A DNA stretch of 64,000 nt from Pseudarthrobacter phenanthrenivorans Sphe3 (GCF_000189535.1 NC_015147.1:30457-94456), one strand, 5' to 3'. Counted from the first letter of the stretch, positions 42,105-51,260 are shown. Program-made: numbers and translations. The notes: a model not told the origin generated them from the letters alone.

Positions 42105-43621
42105 CAGTGGCTTACCTTCCCTGCGGCGGCTTCCGCAACCGCGTCTTCCTCTTGACGGCGAATAATCGCGTCAATCCGATCGTCCGACTTCGCGATCTCG
42201 AGGAGCTCGTCCCAGCTGAGGTTGTCGACGAACTCCGACCAGCGGCGGTAGAAGGCCCGGGCGTTCACCTCGCCGGAGATCGCGTGGTTGGAATGCACCG
42301 CACGATCGAGCTCAGAGAGCTGCTCGGTGCCGAGACCCTGCTGGTAGTTGTACGGGTACCGCTGGGCAACGACGCCCTTGGACGCCTGGGTGGCGTAGTC
42401 CCAGTTCTCCATGTCGTCCTGCTCGGTCATGCCCGCAGGGCCGCCATAGCGCATGTAGTACTGGCGCAGCCACTCACGCACGTGCTCGGGGGCCTTTTTA
42501 TCGCTGAGGAACCAGCGCCACACCTCGGTCTCGGTGGGGCTGATCGGATGCGCGACGAGGATGCTCCGCGGGAAGCCGGCCGCGAACGACATGTTCGGGA
42601 ACATCGTCGCCGGCCCGCGACCGCCGAGGAGGCGGCCCTCCGCGTCCAGGCGCTCCTTGCGGGTCGCCCAGGCCTGGTCAAAGTACTCGTTCATCTCCGG
42701 CTCAACGAACTGGGGATAGGCGATTTCATAGGCGAGGTTGTCGCTGGCGCCATGACCGTTGCGGAACGAGGTCTTCATACGGCCCGTCGAGTGGCCGCCC
42801 TCGTCCTGACGTTCGCCGTGGCGGCGCTTGCCGCGGCCGCCAGGGCCGATGCCGATGGCCTCGACCGAGGCGTGCGTCGATGCGCCGTGGTAGGTGTCGC
42901 CGAGAAAGTTTTCAGAGACGAACTTCCAGTTCGACTTGATGCGCCACTTGAGTACACCGTGGAAGACCTCAGTGTCGCCGGGGGTGCCATCGAAGGCATC
43001 GGCAAGGTTGTCCAGCCACCAGTGGAAGTCGCCGGCGTAGTCAAGGAAGTCCTCCGCGTTTTCATCCCAGTTGGCGAAGACGAGGCCCTTGTAGTTGTAG
43101 ACCTTAGGGCAGCGCACAAGGCCCCAGTTCTGCTTATCGAGCTTGCCGCTGTAGGCGGCCTTCATATGCGGGACGCCAAAGAGGTCCCCAGGGACGTTAA
43201 CCAGGCTGCCGTCCATCGAATACGACCATGCGTGATAGGGGCAGGTGAACTGCATCGTGTTGCCCTCGTCATAACGGCACACGCGCATGCCGCGGTGGCG
43301 GCAGGAGTTCAGCAGCACGTAGATCCCACCGTCCACGTCGCGTGTGAGCAGGACCGGGTCGCTGCCCATCCACGACGAGAAGTAGTCGCCCGGGTTCGGG
43401 ATCTGCGAGGCATGGCCGACGAAAAGCCAGGCACGGGGGAACAGATTCTGCATTTCGAGATCGAAGATCTCCTGGTTGAAGAAGACCTCCCGGCTGATCT
43501 GCCCGGACTCCAAGTCGACCAGATCACGGGCGCGGCGCGGGTCCTCGGTCTGAGATGCCGGCGTGGGACACGTTTCTGACGTCGGACAAGTTTCTGAACT
43601 GGAACAGATGTTTGTGGTCAT
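42104..43621 (-). CDS. Ring-hydroxylating dioxygenase large subunit (second system)
   Basis: 505 residues. Rieske ligands C107-x-H109 and C127-x2-H130; iron site SENFLGDTYHGASTH with D242, H245 and H250. It differs from the subunit at 26435-27898 by a Gly/Arg/His-rich insertion (about residues 253-280, GPGGRGKRRHGERQDEGG) and by an N-terminus with a short tandem duplication, SETCPT twice, encoded by two 15-bp copies at about 43562-43600. Substrate is probably another aromatic di- or tricarboxylate, since the same accessory set and a decarboxylase accompany it. Confidence 0.8.
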   Translation of the reverse strand: MTTNICSSSETCPTSETCPTPASQTEDPRRARDLVDLESGQISREVFFNQEIFDLEMQNLFPRAWLFVGHASQIPNPGDYFSSWMGSDPVLLTRDVDGGIYVLLNSCRHRGMRVCRYDEGNTMQFTCPYHAWSYSMDGSLVNVPGDLFGVPHMKAAYSGKLDKQNWGLVRCPKVYNYKGLVFANWDENAEDFLDYAGDFHWWLDNLADAFDGTPGDTEVFHGVLKWRIKSNWKFVSENFLGDTYHGASTHASVEAIGIGPGGRGKRRHGERQDEGGHSTGRMKTSFRNGHGASDNLAYEIAYPQFVEPEMNEYFDQAWATRKERLDAEGRLLGGRGPATMFPNMSFAAGFPRSILVAHPISPTETEVWRWFLSDKKAPEHVREWLRQYYMRYGGPAGMTEQDDMENWDYATQASKGVVAQRYPYNYQQGLGTEQLSELDRAVHSNHAISGEVNARAFYRRWSEFVDNLSWDELLEIAKSDDRIDAIIRRQEEDAVAEAAAGKVSH

Positions 43622-43668
43622 CGTGAAAACTCACTTTCGTGTACGGAACGGGAAGAAAAGGACCGGCT

Positions 43669-44928
43669 TCAGACGGCGGCGACAAGGCGTGCGCCCGCTG
43701 CGAGTTTCTCGAGCTCGCCAAGCATCTCGGCGGTCGTCGGTTCGAGCGGCATCAAGCGGCGCACGGCGACCATGCCGCGGGGCCAGCCGAAGGTGACGAC
43801 CGCGCCGCAACCGTCGTCATCGCCGTGCGAGTAGATCGCGATCCGACGCGGGATGGGGCCGTCCAGCGTCAGGAGATCGACGTGGGCATCCTGATCCGGG
43901 TGTCCGGCGACCTGGATCTTCTCGCCGAACTGGTCCGACCAGAAGTAGGGGGCCTCCCGGTATCCGATCGGATCCTGCGGGTGCAGGAGGTTGTGGGCGA
44001 CGACGGTCGCCTGGTCGGCAGCGTTCGTCCAGTGGCCGACCCGGCGGAGCTTGGCGGAGTGGACGTCGTAGAAGTGCGCGACGTCCCCCAGAGCGTAGAC
44101 CCCGGCAGCGCCGAAGGCGCGGCACCGGGCGTCCGTGATGACGCCGGCGTCGACCCGAATGCCCGAGTCCCGGAGCCAGGAGGTGTTGGGCTCTGATCCG
44201 ATGCCGGCGACGAGAACGTCGGCGTGGATCCGCTCCCCGCCGACCAGTGTGATCACGGCGCCGCTGCCGTCACGGGCGATTGAGGTGATGCGTGCATCCG
44301 TCCGCAGGTCGACGCCGCGATCGCGGTGGGTGGCCGCGATGTGCGCACCGACGACGGCACCGAGGCTGCCCTCGAGCAGTGTGCCGCGGCGGGTGATGAT
44401 CGTGGCCGGAAGGCTGAGCTCGCGGGCCACGGACGCTGCTTCGGCGGCGATGAACCCGCCGCCTACCGCGACGACGTGAGCCCCATGGCGGAGCTGGTCG
44501 CGGAGGGCATCAGCGTCGGACGCCGTGCCGATAACGTGGCCGATCGGTTCACCGTCATCCGCGACCAGACGCCGAGGCGAGAGACCCGTTGCGATCACCA
44601 GTGCGTCGTAGCCGATCACTTGTCCGTCGGAGAGCGTGATCTGGCGTTCCTGCACATTCAGCGCTGTGGCGTGCGCCGGGATGACCGTGGTGTCCACGGA
44701 CGCCCAGCCACCGGGGATCAGGTCGAGCTGCGCGCGGGACCAGACGCCGGTCAGATACTCCTTGGACAGTGGCGGCCGGTCGTAGGCCTCCCCGGCCTCG
44801 GGCTCGATGACGAAAAGTTCGCCGGAAAAGCCCTGCGAGCGTAGCGCCTGTGCGGTGCGTGCACCAGCGACGGAACCGCCGACAATGACTATGCGCGGCG
44901 GGGCAGCGGTGAGGGTAGGCACGGTCAC
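43669..44928 (-). CDS. FAD-dependent ferredoxin reductase (second system)
   Basis: 419 residues from the GTG at 44928, which overlaps the ferredoxin stop (GTGA); a GTG at 44922 is an alternative. FAD motif IVIVGGSVAGARTAQALR, YDRPPLSKEYLTG, NAD motif VVAVGGGFIAAEAASVA (last Gly of GxGxxG replaced by Ala) and VYALGDVAHFYD. It delivers NADH electrons to the [3Fe-4S] ferredoxin encoded immediately upstream. Paralogue of 24053-25285. Confidence 0.85.
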   Translation of the reverse strand: MTVPTLTAAPPRIVIVGGSVAGARTAQALRSQGFSGELFVIEPEAGEAYDRPPLSKEYLTGVWSRAQLDLIPGGWASVDTTVIPAHATALNVQERQITLSDGQVIGYDALVIATGLSPRRLVADDGEPIGHVIGTASDADALRDQLRHGAHVVAVGGGFIAAEAASVARELSLPATIITRRGTLLEGSLGAVVGAHIAATHRDRGVDLRTDARITSIARDGSGAVITLVGGERIHADVLVAGIGSEPNTSWLRDSGIRVDAGVITDARCRAFGAAGVYALGDVAHFYDVHSAKLRRVGHWTNAADQATVVAHNLLHPQDPIGYREAPYFWSDQFGEKIQVAGHPDQDAHVDLLTLDGPIPRRIAIYSHGDDDGCGAVVTFGWPRGMVAVRRLMPLEPTTAEMLGELEKLAAGARLVAAV

Positions 44929-45122
44929 TCTCCGTCGACGAGGACGAGCGCGTTCACGGGGCAGCTGCGGATTCCCGCCTGGACGGCTGCGACCTCGCCG
45001 TCCGCGACGGAATCCCGAGTGACCACGACGAGCCCTTCGTCGTCGAGGTCGAGGTGCTCCGGGTCGACGGCTACGCAGTTGCCGTAGCTCTGGCATAAAT
45101 GTCTCTTGGCTTCGATCCGCAT
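44925..45122 (-). CDS. [3Fe-4S]-type ferredoxin (second system)
   Basis: 65 residues. Cysteines C10 and C16 (CQSYGNC) and C54 (SCPVNAL) follow the three-cysteine pattern seen at 25286-25486. AGGAG lies before the ATG at 45122. First gene of the second dioxygenase operon. Its promoter region contains the perfect palindrome at 45171-45185. Confidence 0.85.
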   Translation of the reverse strand: MRIEAKRHLCQSYGNCVAVDPEHLDLDDEGLVVVTRDSVADGEVAAVQAGIRSCPVNALVLVDGE

Positions 45123-45170
45123 TGATCACTCCTGGGACGTATCTTCACGCGGGAATGTTTACAACCGCGT

Positions 45171-45185
45171 AATGGTTAGACCATT
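45171..45185. promoter_or_regulatory. Perfect GntR-type operator upstream of the second dioxygenase operon
   Basis: AATGGTTAGACCATT is a perfect palindrome with 6-bp arms and 3-bp spacer, the spacing favoured by FadR/GntR-family proteins. It lies 48 bp before the ferredoxin start codon and 54 bp after the gntR stop. Variants occur at 38879-38910 and 47207-47221. Confidence 0.75.
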
Positions 45186-45239
45186 TGTGATAATGAGCAT
45201 CCTTGATTTGGCTTTGTTTGTCAAGGGCTGGGGCGTGCC

Positions 45240-45980
45240 TTAGCCCTGGACCACACGGGCCGCCGTTCGTCCGAGGTGGTCGCGCATGATGGCGATTGCG
45301 GCCTCAACGTCGCGGGCGGCGATGGCATCGGTGAAGCGGCGGTGTTCCTCGACGCCGCTGGTGTCGTGGTGGCCCGCGTCCTGCAGTGACCGGAGGATCG
45401 GCTGCTGAATCGACGTGAGCAGCATGAGGACCGCGGGGTTGTGCGCGGCTGCGGCGACGCGGAGGTGGAAGCTCAGGGATGTGCGAACGTTGTAGTCGCC
45501 TCGCTCGCGCTCCGCGAGGGTGCGGTCGCAGATGGCGTAGAGCTCCGCAATGTCTGACTCCGTTGCACGCTCGCACACCAGCGGGACCACACTCAGTTCG
45601 AGAAGCGTCCGCGCCTCCGTGATCTCTGCCGCTGTCAGAGCCGAGAGTGCGAGAAGGTCGCCGATGCTGTCGCGCACGACGTCGATCGTTGGAACTGTGA
45701 CGAACGCACCGCCGCTCACGCCGACCTTGACGGTGACCAGCCCGTTCGTCTCAAGGATCCGCAGCGCTTCACGGACCGTGACGCGGCTCACGCCCAGCTG
45801 ATCGCACAGGTCCCGTTCGGATGGCAGGCGATCCCCAACGGCGATCACACCCTCCTGGATCATGGTCCGGATCCGGTCTGCGACCGTCTGAGAGGAACGC
45901 TGCGCCTCGATCGGGATGAACAGATCGGTGGAAACCGTTCTCACGGGGCGGTCAGTTCGCAAAGTCTTCGTCGTGGTCAT
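45240..45980 (-). CDS. GntR/FadR-family (FCD domain) transcriptional regulator
   Basis: 246 residues from the ATG at 45980 (AGGAAGG upstream), overlapping the MFS gene end by 29 bases. The wHTH spans about residues 30-95 ([27 protein letters not shown] in segments), followed by the FCD ligand-binding helices with [27 protein letters not shown] and [12 protein letters not shown], whose His and Asp residues bind metal and carboxylates. The likely regulator of the second aromatic module through the AATGGT-type palindromes. The effector is probably an aromatic carboxylate (inference). Confidence 0.85.
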   Translation of the reverse strand: MTTTKTLRTDRPVRTVSTDLFIPIEAQRSSQTVADRIRTMIQEGVIAVGDRLPSERDLCDQLGVSRVTVREALRILETNGLVTVKVGVSGGAFVTVPTIDVVRDSIGDLLALSALTAAEITEARTLLELSVVPLVCERATESDIAELYAICDRTLAERERGDYNVRTSLSFHLRVAAAAHNPAVLMLLTSIQQPILRSLQDAGHHDTSGVEEHRRFTDAIAARDVEAAIAIMRDHLGRTAARVVQG

Positions 45981-47181
45981 GGGTGCCTTCCTGGGACGTC
46001 CTCGCCTGGCCTCTGCGTCTGATCAGAGTAGACAGGGTTGGCGTAGAAATGATGATACCGGCGATCCCCGCGGCGATAGCAGCGCTGGGAACGATGAGGA
46101 TGAGCCCTGCGGTCGCCAGAGGGGACACGAACAGCGATATTGACCGGAACGTCCCGATGGATGCGATGGCACGCCCACGATCCTCTTCGCTGATGGAATC
46201 CACAGCCAATGCCGGACCGACCGTCTGCAGAATCCCGGCACCGAGGCCCGAGATGGTGAGCCCCACAGCGACTACCCAGATCGGATTCGGGAAAAACGAC
46301 GCAAGCACAAGTCCGAGGCCTGCCCCCGCCGTGCCGATCGCATTCGCGACGCGCGGACCCGCGGCATGGATGCGGCGGGAGAACGCACTGCCGCAAAGGG
46401 ACGCGAGATTGGCGACCGTCATCAGCGCGCCGGCGACGGGAATGCTGTGGCCGGCCGCGGTCAGGATAACGGGCAGGTAGGAATTGAGGATGCCGCGCCA
46501 CGCACCCGCGACCGCCGCCATGCTGGCAGCCATGCCGACACCTGGCTGACGCCAGATCTGCCGAGGGCGCCCGGTGCCGTGGCGGCTCCGCTGTGGGAAC
46601 GGGGCAAATCTGACGAGTGCGATCGCCGGCGCGAGCGCGATCGCCGCGAGTGCGCCCGCTGCCAGGAGGGACATCTGCAGGGACCAGGCACCAATGAAGC
46701 CCGCGAGTGCCGGTCCGATCAGCTGGCCTACGCCCTGAACCACGTTCAGGCGGGAGAGCGCGGTGACGGCGGACTCGGACGCGCGGACAACATGCGTCTG
46801 GCTTCCGGTCCAGAAATACGCGCGCGCGGCTCCTTGCAGGAGCTGGGCAATGATGAAGGCCCACAACTCGGTGCTGAAGCCGAGGAGGAAACAGGATGCA
46901 GACAGCAGCAGCGTAGCGGCAGCAATGAAGTGCTTGGTGGGCAGCCGGCTCATCAGGGTGCCCATGCCAAGGCGCGCGACGGTCTGCGACACCGCAGAGA
47001 CCGCGACAATGATCCCGATCAGCTCGATGGGGTGCCCCGCGTACACGGCCAGGATTGGCACGGCGACGGCCGCCATTGCCTGCGCGACCGAGAATCCGAG
47101 ATTCGCTGACTGGATGAGGTGGTGGTCGCGACGAAGGCGCCGCGGATCGTCCGGTGATGCAGAATCGTCGGTACGTGACAT
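45952..47181 (-). CDS. MFS transporter (second system)
   Basis: 409 residues from the ATG at 47181 behind GGAGGAGG. Twelve or so hydrophobic helices, MFS loop [16 protein letters not shown], and the paralogue-specific motifs [14 protein letters not shown] and [18 protein letters not shown] shared with 28884-30140. Co-transcribed with the GntR gene under the operator at 47207-47221. Transport of the aromatic substrate is inferred from context. Confidence 0.82.
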   Translation of the reverse strand: MSRTDDSASPDDPRRLRRDHHLIQSANLGFSVAQAMAAVAVPILAVYAGHPIELIGIIVAVSAVSQTVARLGMGTLMSRLPTKHFIAAATLLLSASCFLLGFSTELWAFIIAQLLQGAARAYFWTGSQTHVVRASESAVTALSRLNVVQGVGQLIGPALAGFIGAWSLQMSLLAAGALAAIALAPAIALVRFAPFPQRSRHGTGRPRQIWRQPGVGMAASMAAVAGAWRGILNSYLPVILTAAGHSIPVAGALMTVANLASLCGSAFSRRIHAAGPRVANAIGTAGAGLGLVLASFFPNPIWVVAVGLTISGLGAGILQTVGPALAVDSISEEDRGRAIASIGTFRSISLFVSPLATAGLILIVPSAAIAAGIAGIIISTPTLSTLIRRRGQARTSQEGTHDHDEDFAN

Positions 47182-47206
47182 GCAGCCTCCTCCTTCCGAC
47201 CAGTAT

Positions 47207-47221
47207 AATGGTAAGGCCATT
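47207..47221. promoter_or_regulatory. GntR-type operator upstream of the MFS-gntR pair
   Basis: AATGGTAAGGCCATT has 5-bp perfect arms (AATGG/CCATT) and the same spacing as the palindrome at 45171. It is 26 bp before the MFS start codon, suggesting negative autoregulation of gntR. Confidence 0.7.
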
Positions 47222-47701
47222 TGTTGGTATTCCTCTTTATAGACGAATGGTCCGTCGGCGCCTGGACCGATTGCAGCGCCAGAACGACTACGCCCGCCTT
47301 CGCAGCGGTGCGGCGGCGGCGCGCCGCACTGGAGCGGCCGAAGAAGCACGGCGCGCGCCTGCAACGCGGGATTAAGGGGTTCCCGCACTTCAGCGCATGA
47401 TGAAACGGAATTTGGTGTGATTCGCCCAGGGCGGCGACATCGTGTTACCTCTTCAGCCGCTTACTGCAGCTCGCCGGGACACCTGGCTCCGCAAAGCACG
47501 GCAACTCAGCGACCGACGCCGGGGCGACGGAGGTCTTGGCACCCCTACTTTTCATTGCTTTCGAACTGGCATGCACGGGTATTCATGGGACGGGAGTAGC
47601 CGCCTCCGTGATTTGCCGACGGTGAACGGCACTCATACTGCTCGGTGGCGGGGCCGGTGTTAGCTCATGACAGAAAGCTCCTCCGGCTGTAGGCTCCGAA
47701 T
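47222..47701. other. Gap without a recognisable gene
   Basis: Between the second catabolic module and the small membrane protein I find only short frames with shadow-like composition and no ribosome-binding sites. It marks the right boundary of the catabolic region. Confidence 0.5.
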
Positions 47702-47980
47702 ATGCCTGAGGGTCGGAATCGCCTTGAGCCGCGTATGACGCGGGGCGGATTTCGCTGGCAGCTGGTCATGGTGTCCTTCATGGCCGTAAACGCAATCGTG
47801 CAAATTGCATTCCGGTGGAATCAAGCTTGGGGTCCCTTTCTTTACCTCATGCTGGCAATGCTGATTATCTGCGCGGTCTTCACCGCCTATCTGCTCTATG
47901 TGCGCCACTACGACGGTCATTTCTGGGACGAGGAAGAAGCCCGTCGCCAGGACTGGGATCGTCGGGGCCGGCAGCTTTAG
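47702..47980 (+). CDS. Small two-helix membrane protein
   Basis: 92 residues. A basic N-terminus (RNRLEPRMTRGGFRW), two hydrophobic helices at about residues 19-37 and 46-67, and a charged C-terminal tail (HYDGHFWDEEEARRQDWDRR). No family recognised. The start ATG at 47702 lacks a strong ribosome-binding site, but the amphipathic organisation is convincing for a real protein. Confidence 0.5.
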   Translation: MPEGRNRLEPRMTRGGFRWQLVMVSFMAVNAIVQIAFRWNQAWGPFLYLMLAMLIICAVFTAYLLYVRHYDGHFWDEEEARRQDWDRRGRQL

Positions 47981-48016
47981 GTATGTCCTCACGGACGCAA
48001 GCGAGACGGAGCCGTT

Positions 48017-49498
48017 CTAGTTTCTCGGGCTTTCGTGCAGGACGGACTCGTTTACTGCTGCGATGTACCGGGCATAGGCGGATGCCGAGTCGGTGGCGTG
48101 GCGTTCGATGGTAGTCGGGGAGTAGCCGAGGGTTTCGGCGATGATGGCCACGGGTGCGAGTTTGGTGAGTTCGTGGAGTGTTCCGAGTCGCGCGGCTCGG
48201 GTGTTGAAGAGCTTGCTGAGTCGGGTTGTGAGGTGCCCTGGGTGGATGTGGCGTCCGGGTGATGTTCCGCGGAATACCCACTTGGTGTTGGGGTGTGCTG
48301 CGGTCAGTTCGTGGCCTGGGTTTGCGGCGAGCTCCCGCCATGGCTGGGCTAACGGGTCCGGCAGCGCAATTTTGGTGGTTCCGAGTTGGATGGTGACTAA
48401 GTCTTCAGTGACTGTGACGTCGTCCCAGGTCAGCCGGGCGATGTTTTCGGCTTGTTGTCCGAAGACGAGGATGAGGATCGCGGCGGCCCGGTCACGGGTC
48501 TCCAGTGCGTTGGTGTGGATGATTTGTTGGAGCGCTTTGTCTTGCCCGATCTTGGGGAGTCTTGGGCTGGTGCCGCGGCGGTGCGGGACGATGGTGAGCC
48601 CCGCTGGGGCGGCCTTGGTTTTGATGGCCCATTTGAGGAAGCGCTCAGCGATGCGTCTCGTCGTGGGCCCCTCGGATTGCCATACATCAAGGTGGGACTG
48701 CTGCAGTTCCGGCAGTTTGATGTCATGACCGGTGAGCCAGTTCAGGAGGTCGATGGCGACGGTGACTTCCTGTTTGGCGCGCAGGAAGGTGCCGCGGGGG
48801 ACTTCGTCCATGAGGTTCATGCGTCGCTGGTGATGCCATCGGATGTAGCGGCGGATCACGTCAAGGTTCTGTGGGTCGCTGACGCGTTCCATGGCTTGGG
48901 TGGCCCAGCTTTCGTAGCGAATCAGGAACGCATTTCGCTGGGGGAGCACCCCGTGTTCGATGAGGAGCCCTCGGACGTACTCGCGGGTGCGGGAGTCGGG
49001 CAGTTCATCGAAGGTGTCGTGACTGATTTTGGGTGCGGTAGCGAGGTTACGAAGGAAGGCCGTGACGTGCTTTTGCCGGATCCAGGTCATGCCGCTGTTG
49101 GCCCGTTTCATTGACTTCAGTGCCGCCGCCAGCGGGATCAGTTCCGTGGCCATGACTCCCGTAGCTGGGTCTGTAAGCAGGTCGTCTACGATGTCGCCGA
49201 GGACGCAGGTCCAGCAGCGTCCACCACTGTAAAGTTCGTCTTCGGCGCCGCAGCCCACACAGTCGACGTTGAGCCGAACGCCCGAGCAGCTGCGGCATGC
49301 CGGCTCCTCATCGATAATTCCCGGAAGAACACCTTCATGGCCGCAGGCGCAGACTCCACGGGTGCGCTTTGCCTGCTGATAGCAGTAGCCGCAAACGCCG
49401 CCGTCTGGCCAGCGCGCGACGGTTTGATGGTGCTGACCGCAGCGACTGCAGGGAACCGGCCAGCGGATCGGGTCCTCTGCTTTGCGTGGCCTACTCAC
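48017..49498 (-). CDS. Zinc-ribbon protein with degenerate tyrosine-recombinase domain
   Basis: 493 residues from the GTG at 49498, overlapping the XRE gene by eight bases. Residues about 15-110 hold several Cys pairs (CSRCG, CGYC, CACG, CRSC, CVGCG, CWTC). The C-terminal half looks like a phage-integrase fold, but the catalytic positions are changed: the first Arg of the usual GLR is Gln (GQQ, Q349) and HxxR reads HELT (H442, T445). So it is probably a non-catalytic partner of the recombinase encoded upstream. Such recombinase/HTH/recombinase sets occur in actinobacterial mobile elements. Confidence 0.65.
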   Translation of the reverse strand: MSRPRKAEDPIRWPVPCSRCGQHHQTVARWPDGGVCGYCYQQAKRTRGVCACGHEGVLPGIIDEEPACRSCSGVRLNVDCVGCGAEDELYSGGRCWTCVLGDIVDDLLTDPATGVMATELIPLAAALKSMKRANSGMTWIRQKHVTAFLRNLATAPKISHDTFDELPDSRTREYVRGLLIEHGVLPQRNAFLIRYESWATQAMERVSDPQNLDVIRRYIRWHHQRRMNLMDEVPRGTFLRAKQEVTVAIDLLNWLTGHDIKLPELQQSHLDVWQSEGPTTRRIAERFLKWAIKTKAAPAGLTIVPHRRGTSPRLPKIGQDKALQQIIHTNALETRDRAAAILILVFGQQAENIARLTWDDVTVTEDLVTIQLGTTKIALPDPLAQPWRELAANPGHELTAAHPNTKWVFRGTSPGRHIHPGHLTTRLSKLFNTRAARLGTLHELTKLAPVAIIAETLGYSPTTIERHATDSASAYARYIAAVNESVLHESPRN

Positions 49499-49844
49499 CG
49501 TCCTCAGAAGCGACGAGGCGGACACGTCGTGCGATGGGGTTGCCTGGTTCGATGCCGAGGTCTTCACTGCGCTTCGGGGCATTCGCTGTCGCCGCGGCGC
49601 GCATCTCCACGAATGGTTCGAACAGGTCGTTGGGTGTGCAGTCCAGGATGTCGCAGAGCGCGGCGAATGTCCTTGCCGGAATGCGCTCCGGCGTGGAGGT
49701 GACCAGCCTGTAGACCTGACTTTCGGAGAGGTTGATGCCACGGGACTTCAGGAGCGGCATCAGTTCGGTGGTCTTCCACAGGTTCTGCTTTGCCATCAGG
49801 GCTCGCAAGTTCCAGCGGTAGCCGATCCGGCGCTGTTCAGGCAT
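49491..49844 (-). CDS. XRE/Cro-type HTH regulator of the recombinase cassette
   Basis: 117 residues from the ATG at 49844, overlapping the recombinase stop (ATGCCTGA). HTH core: NLRALMAKQNLWKTTELMPLLKSRGINLSESQVYRLVT in segments, then RIPARTFAALCDILDCTPNDLFEPF, the pattern of Cro/C1-type regulators. Overlaps on both sides show it is translated together with the two recombinase-like proteins. Confidence 0.78.
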   Translation of the reverse strand: MPEQRRIGYRWNLRALMAKQNLWKTTELMPLLKSRGINLSESQVYRLVTSTPERIPARTFAALCDILDCTPNDLFEPFVEMRAAATANAPKRSEDLGIEPGNPIARRVRLVASEDGE

Positions 49845-50957
49845 CTGGGTCCTCCAAGTTCGCGATGCGGCGTGCAATCATCTGCTGCACGGTTTTCTGC
49901 TTGAAGTCCGACGATACCGAGGTGTAGAGCCCGGTGGTCGAGGCGTAGGAGTGGCCAACCTGAGTCTGCACGAAGGCCGCGTCGTAGCCGGCTTCGATCA
50001 GGTGGGTCACGTAGGAATGCCTGAGGCAATGCAGACCCAGCTCCTGGGGCAGGCCGACGGCATCCCGGGCAGCGGCGAACGCATCCCCGAAAGAGCCCAG
50101 GGACATCCGGGCGCCACGTTCGCTCGGCCAAAGAGCCGAAGACCGTTCAGCTGTCGGGAACTGCTGCCTCATGCCGCCGGCTGTCCAGGTCTTGAGCTGG
50201 TCCACGACCCAGTCGAACTCCGGCACGGTCAACACGGTGCGACGTCTGGGTCCCGAGCCGTACCTTTGGCGAACCGAACCTGGACTGCTCCGAACCGGCC
50301 GTAGTCGCTGACGTGCGGGTTCGGGCCGAAGTCTTCCAGGTCCAGCATGGTCATTTCGCGTCGGCGAAGCCCATAGGCGTAACAGACTTTGAACGCCACC
50401 GAGTCGCGGAACAGGGGCAACCAACGCTTGCTGCCAGCGGCGTATTCCCTGTCGACAAGGTCATCGATGTAGTCGAAAAGGCGCTGCAGTTCCGCCTTGG
50501 TGAAGGACCGCTTCTTAGCCGGGACGGCATCATCGGTGGTGTGCCGTGGCGTGTTCCACTCGAAGCAGATCTGGCTCGGAATATCGCCGAATGTCCGTTC
50601 GCAGAACTCGCCCCACCCATAGCCAGGATGCGTCAGGTAAGAGCAGAACATCGCCACGGCGTTGCTGTACGAGCGCAACGTCTTCAGACTGATCGGTTTC
50701 TCGCCCGAGCGCAGATCGGCCAGGAAGTCATCAATGTCGGCGGGGCGCCATTGCCACGGAAATTCACCCGTAAAGCGCTGAAAACGCTCCAGCAGCTGGC
50801 AGCGCTGCTTGATGGTCTGAGTCGTGAGGCCGCGTGCCAGCATCTGCGCCCGCCAGCCATCGAGCATGGCAGTGAAAACCCGTTCATCAGCCCTGAACAG
50901 CCCAATGTCCGGATCCACCAGCATCCGCGGGACGAAACCTGGACCGGCACCACTCAC
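49837..50957 (-). pseudogene. Tyrosine recombinase/integrase, split by one frameshift
   Basis: The N-terminal part runs from a GTG at 50957: SAM-like arm (MLARGLTTQTIKQRCQLLERFQRF) and catalytic core up to YAYGLRRREMTML with the first Arg (R198). The frame is lost near 50253. The rest, in another frame (GSGPRRRTVLTVPEFDW to the stop at 49837), has LHCLRHSYVTHLIEAGYD (HxxR) and VGHSYASTTGLYTSV (His and the Tyr nucleophile). One missing base would restore a complete, catalytically competent recombinase, so a sequencing error is a real alternative to a pseudogene. Confidence 0.75.
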
Positions 50958-51162
50958 AACGACCCCTAAACCATGGAAACATGCATTAGATGCAGGAAAC
51001 CTACAGCCATAAGCGATCCAAGGGCAAATTCAGCCGTCGGCGTGAGGAGCGCGCGTTACCAGCAAAGCCCTGTTGACCTGCGGAAACGCTGGATTCGTCA
51101 AGGGAAGGGAGTTCTCGCAGCTACTTCTACTCCCGTACTTTGAACGCCGATAATAAAGATTA

Positions 51163-51211
51163 TGTCAACTAAAGTTGCTATAGCTACCATGCTTGTCAAC
51201 GAGGGTTGCTA
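51163..51211. repeat. Paired palindromic direct repeats upstream of the recombinase cassette
   Basis: TGTCAAC-N4-GTTGCTA occurs at 51163-51180 and 51194-51211, 31 bp apart. Each copy contains the inverted CAAC/GTTG. An inverted half site TAGCAA follows at about 51231. They lie in the 303-bp gap 50958-51260 between divergent genes and could be recombinase core sites or operators of the XRE protein. The rest of the gap holds no gene. Confidence 0.5.
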
Positions 51212-51260
51212 GCGCTCATACTGTCACTGTAGCAATTGGCGGGCGGCGAAGGGAAGCGCG

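Noticed and set aside
42107..43579. 490-codon plus-strand frame opposite the second dioxygenase large subunit
   Set aside because: The minus-strand product has a complete Rieske and iron site, so this is antisense shadow.
48017..50957. Complete Tn554-like or RIT recombinase trio
   Set aside because: Only two recombinase-like genes are present, with an XRE regulator between them, and one lacks catalytic residues; naming it as either element is not supported.
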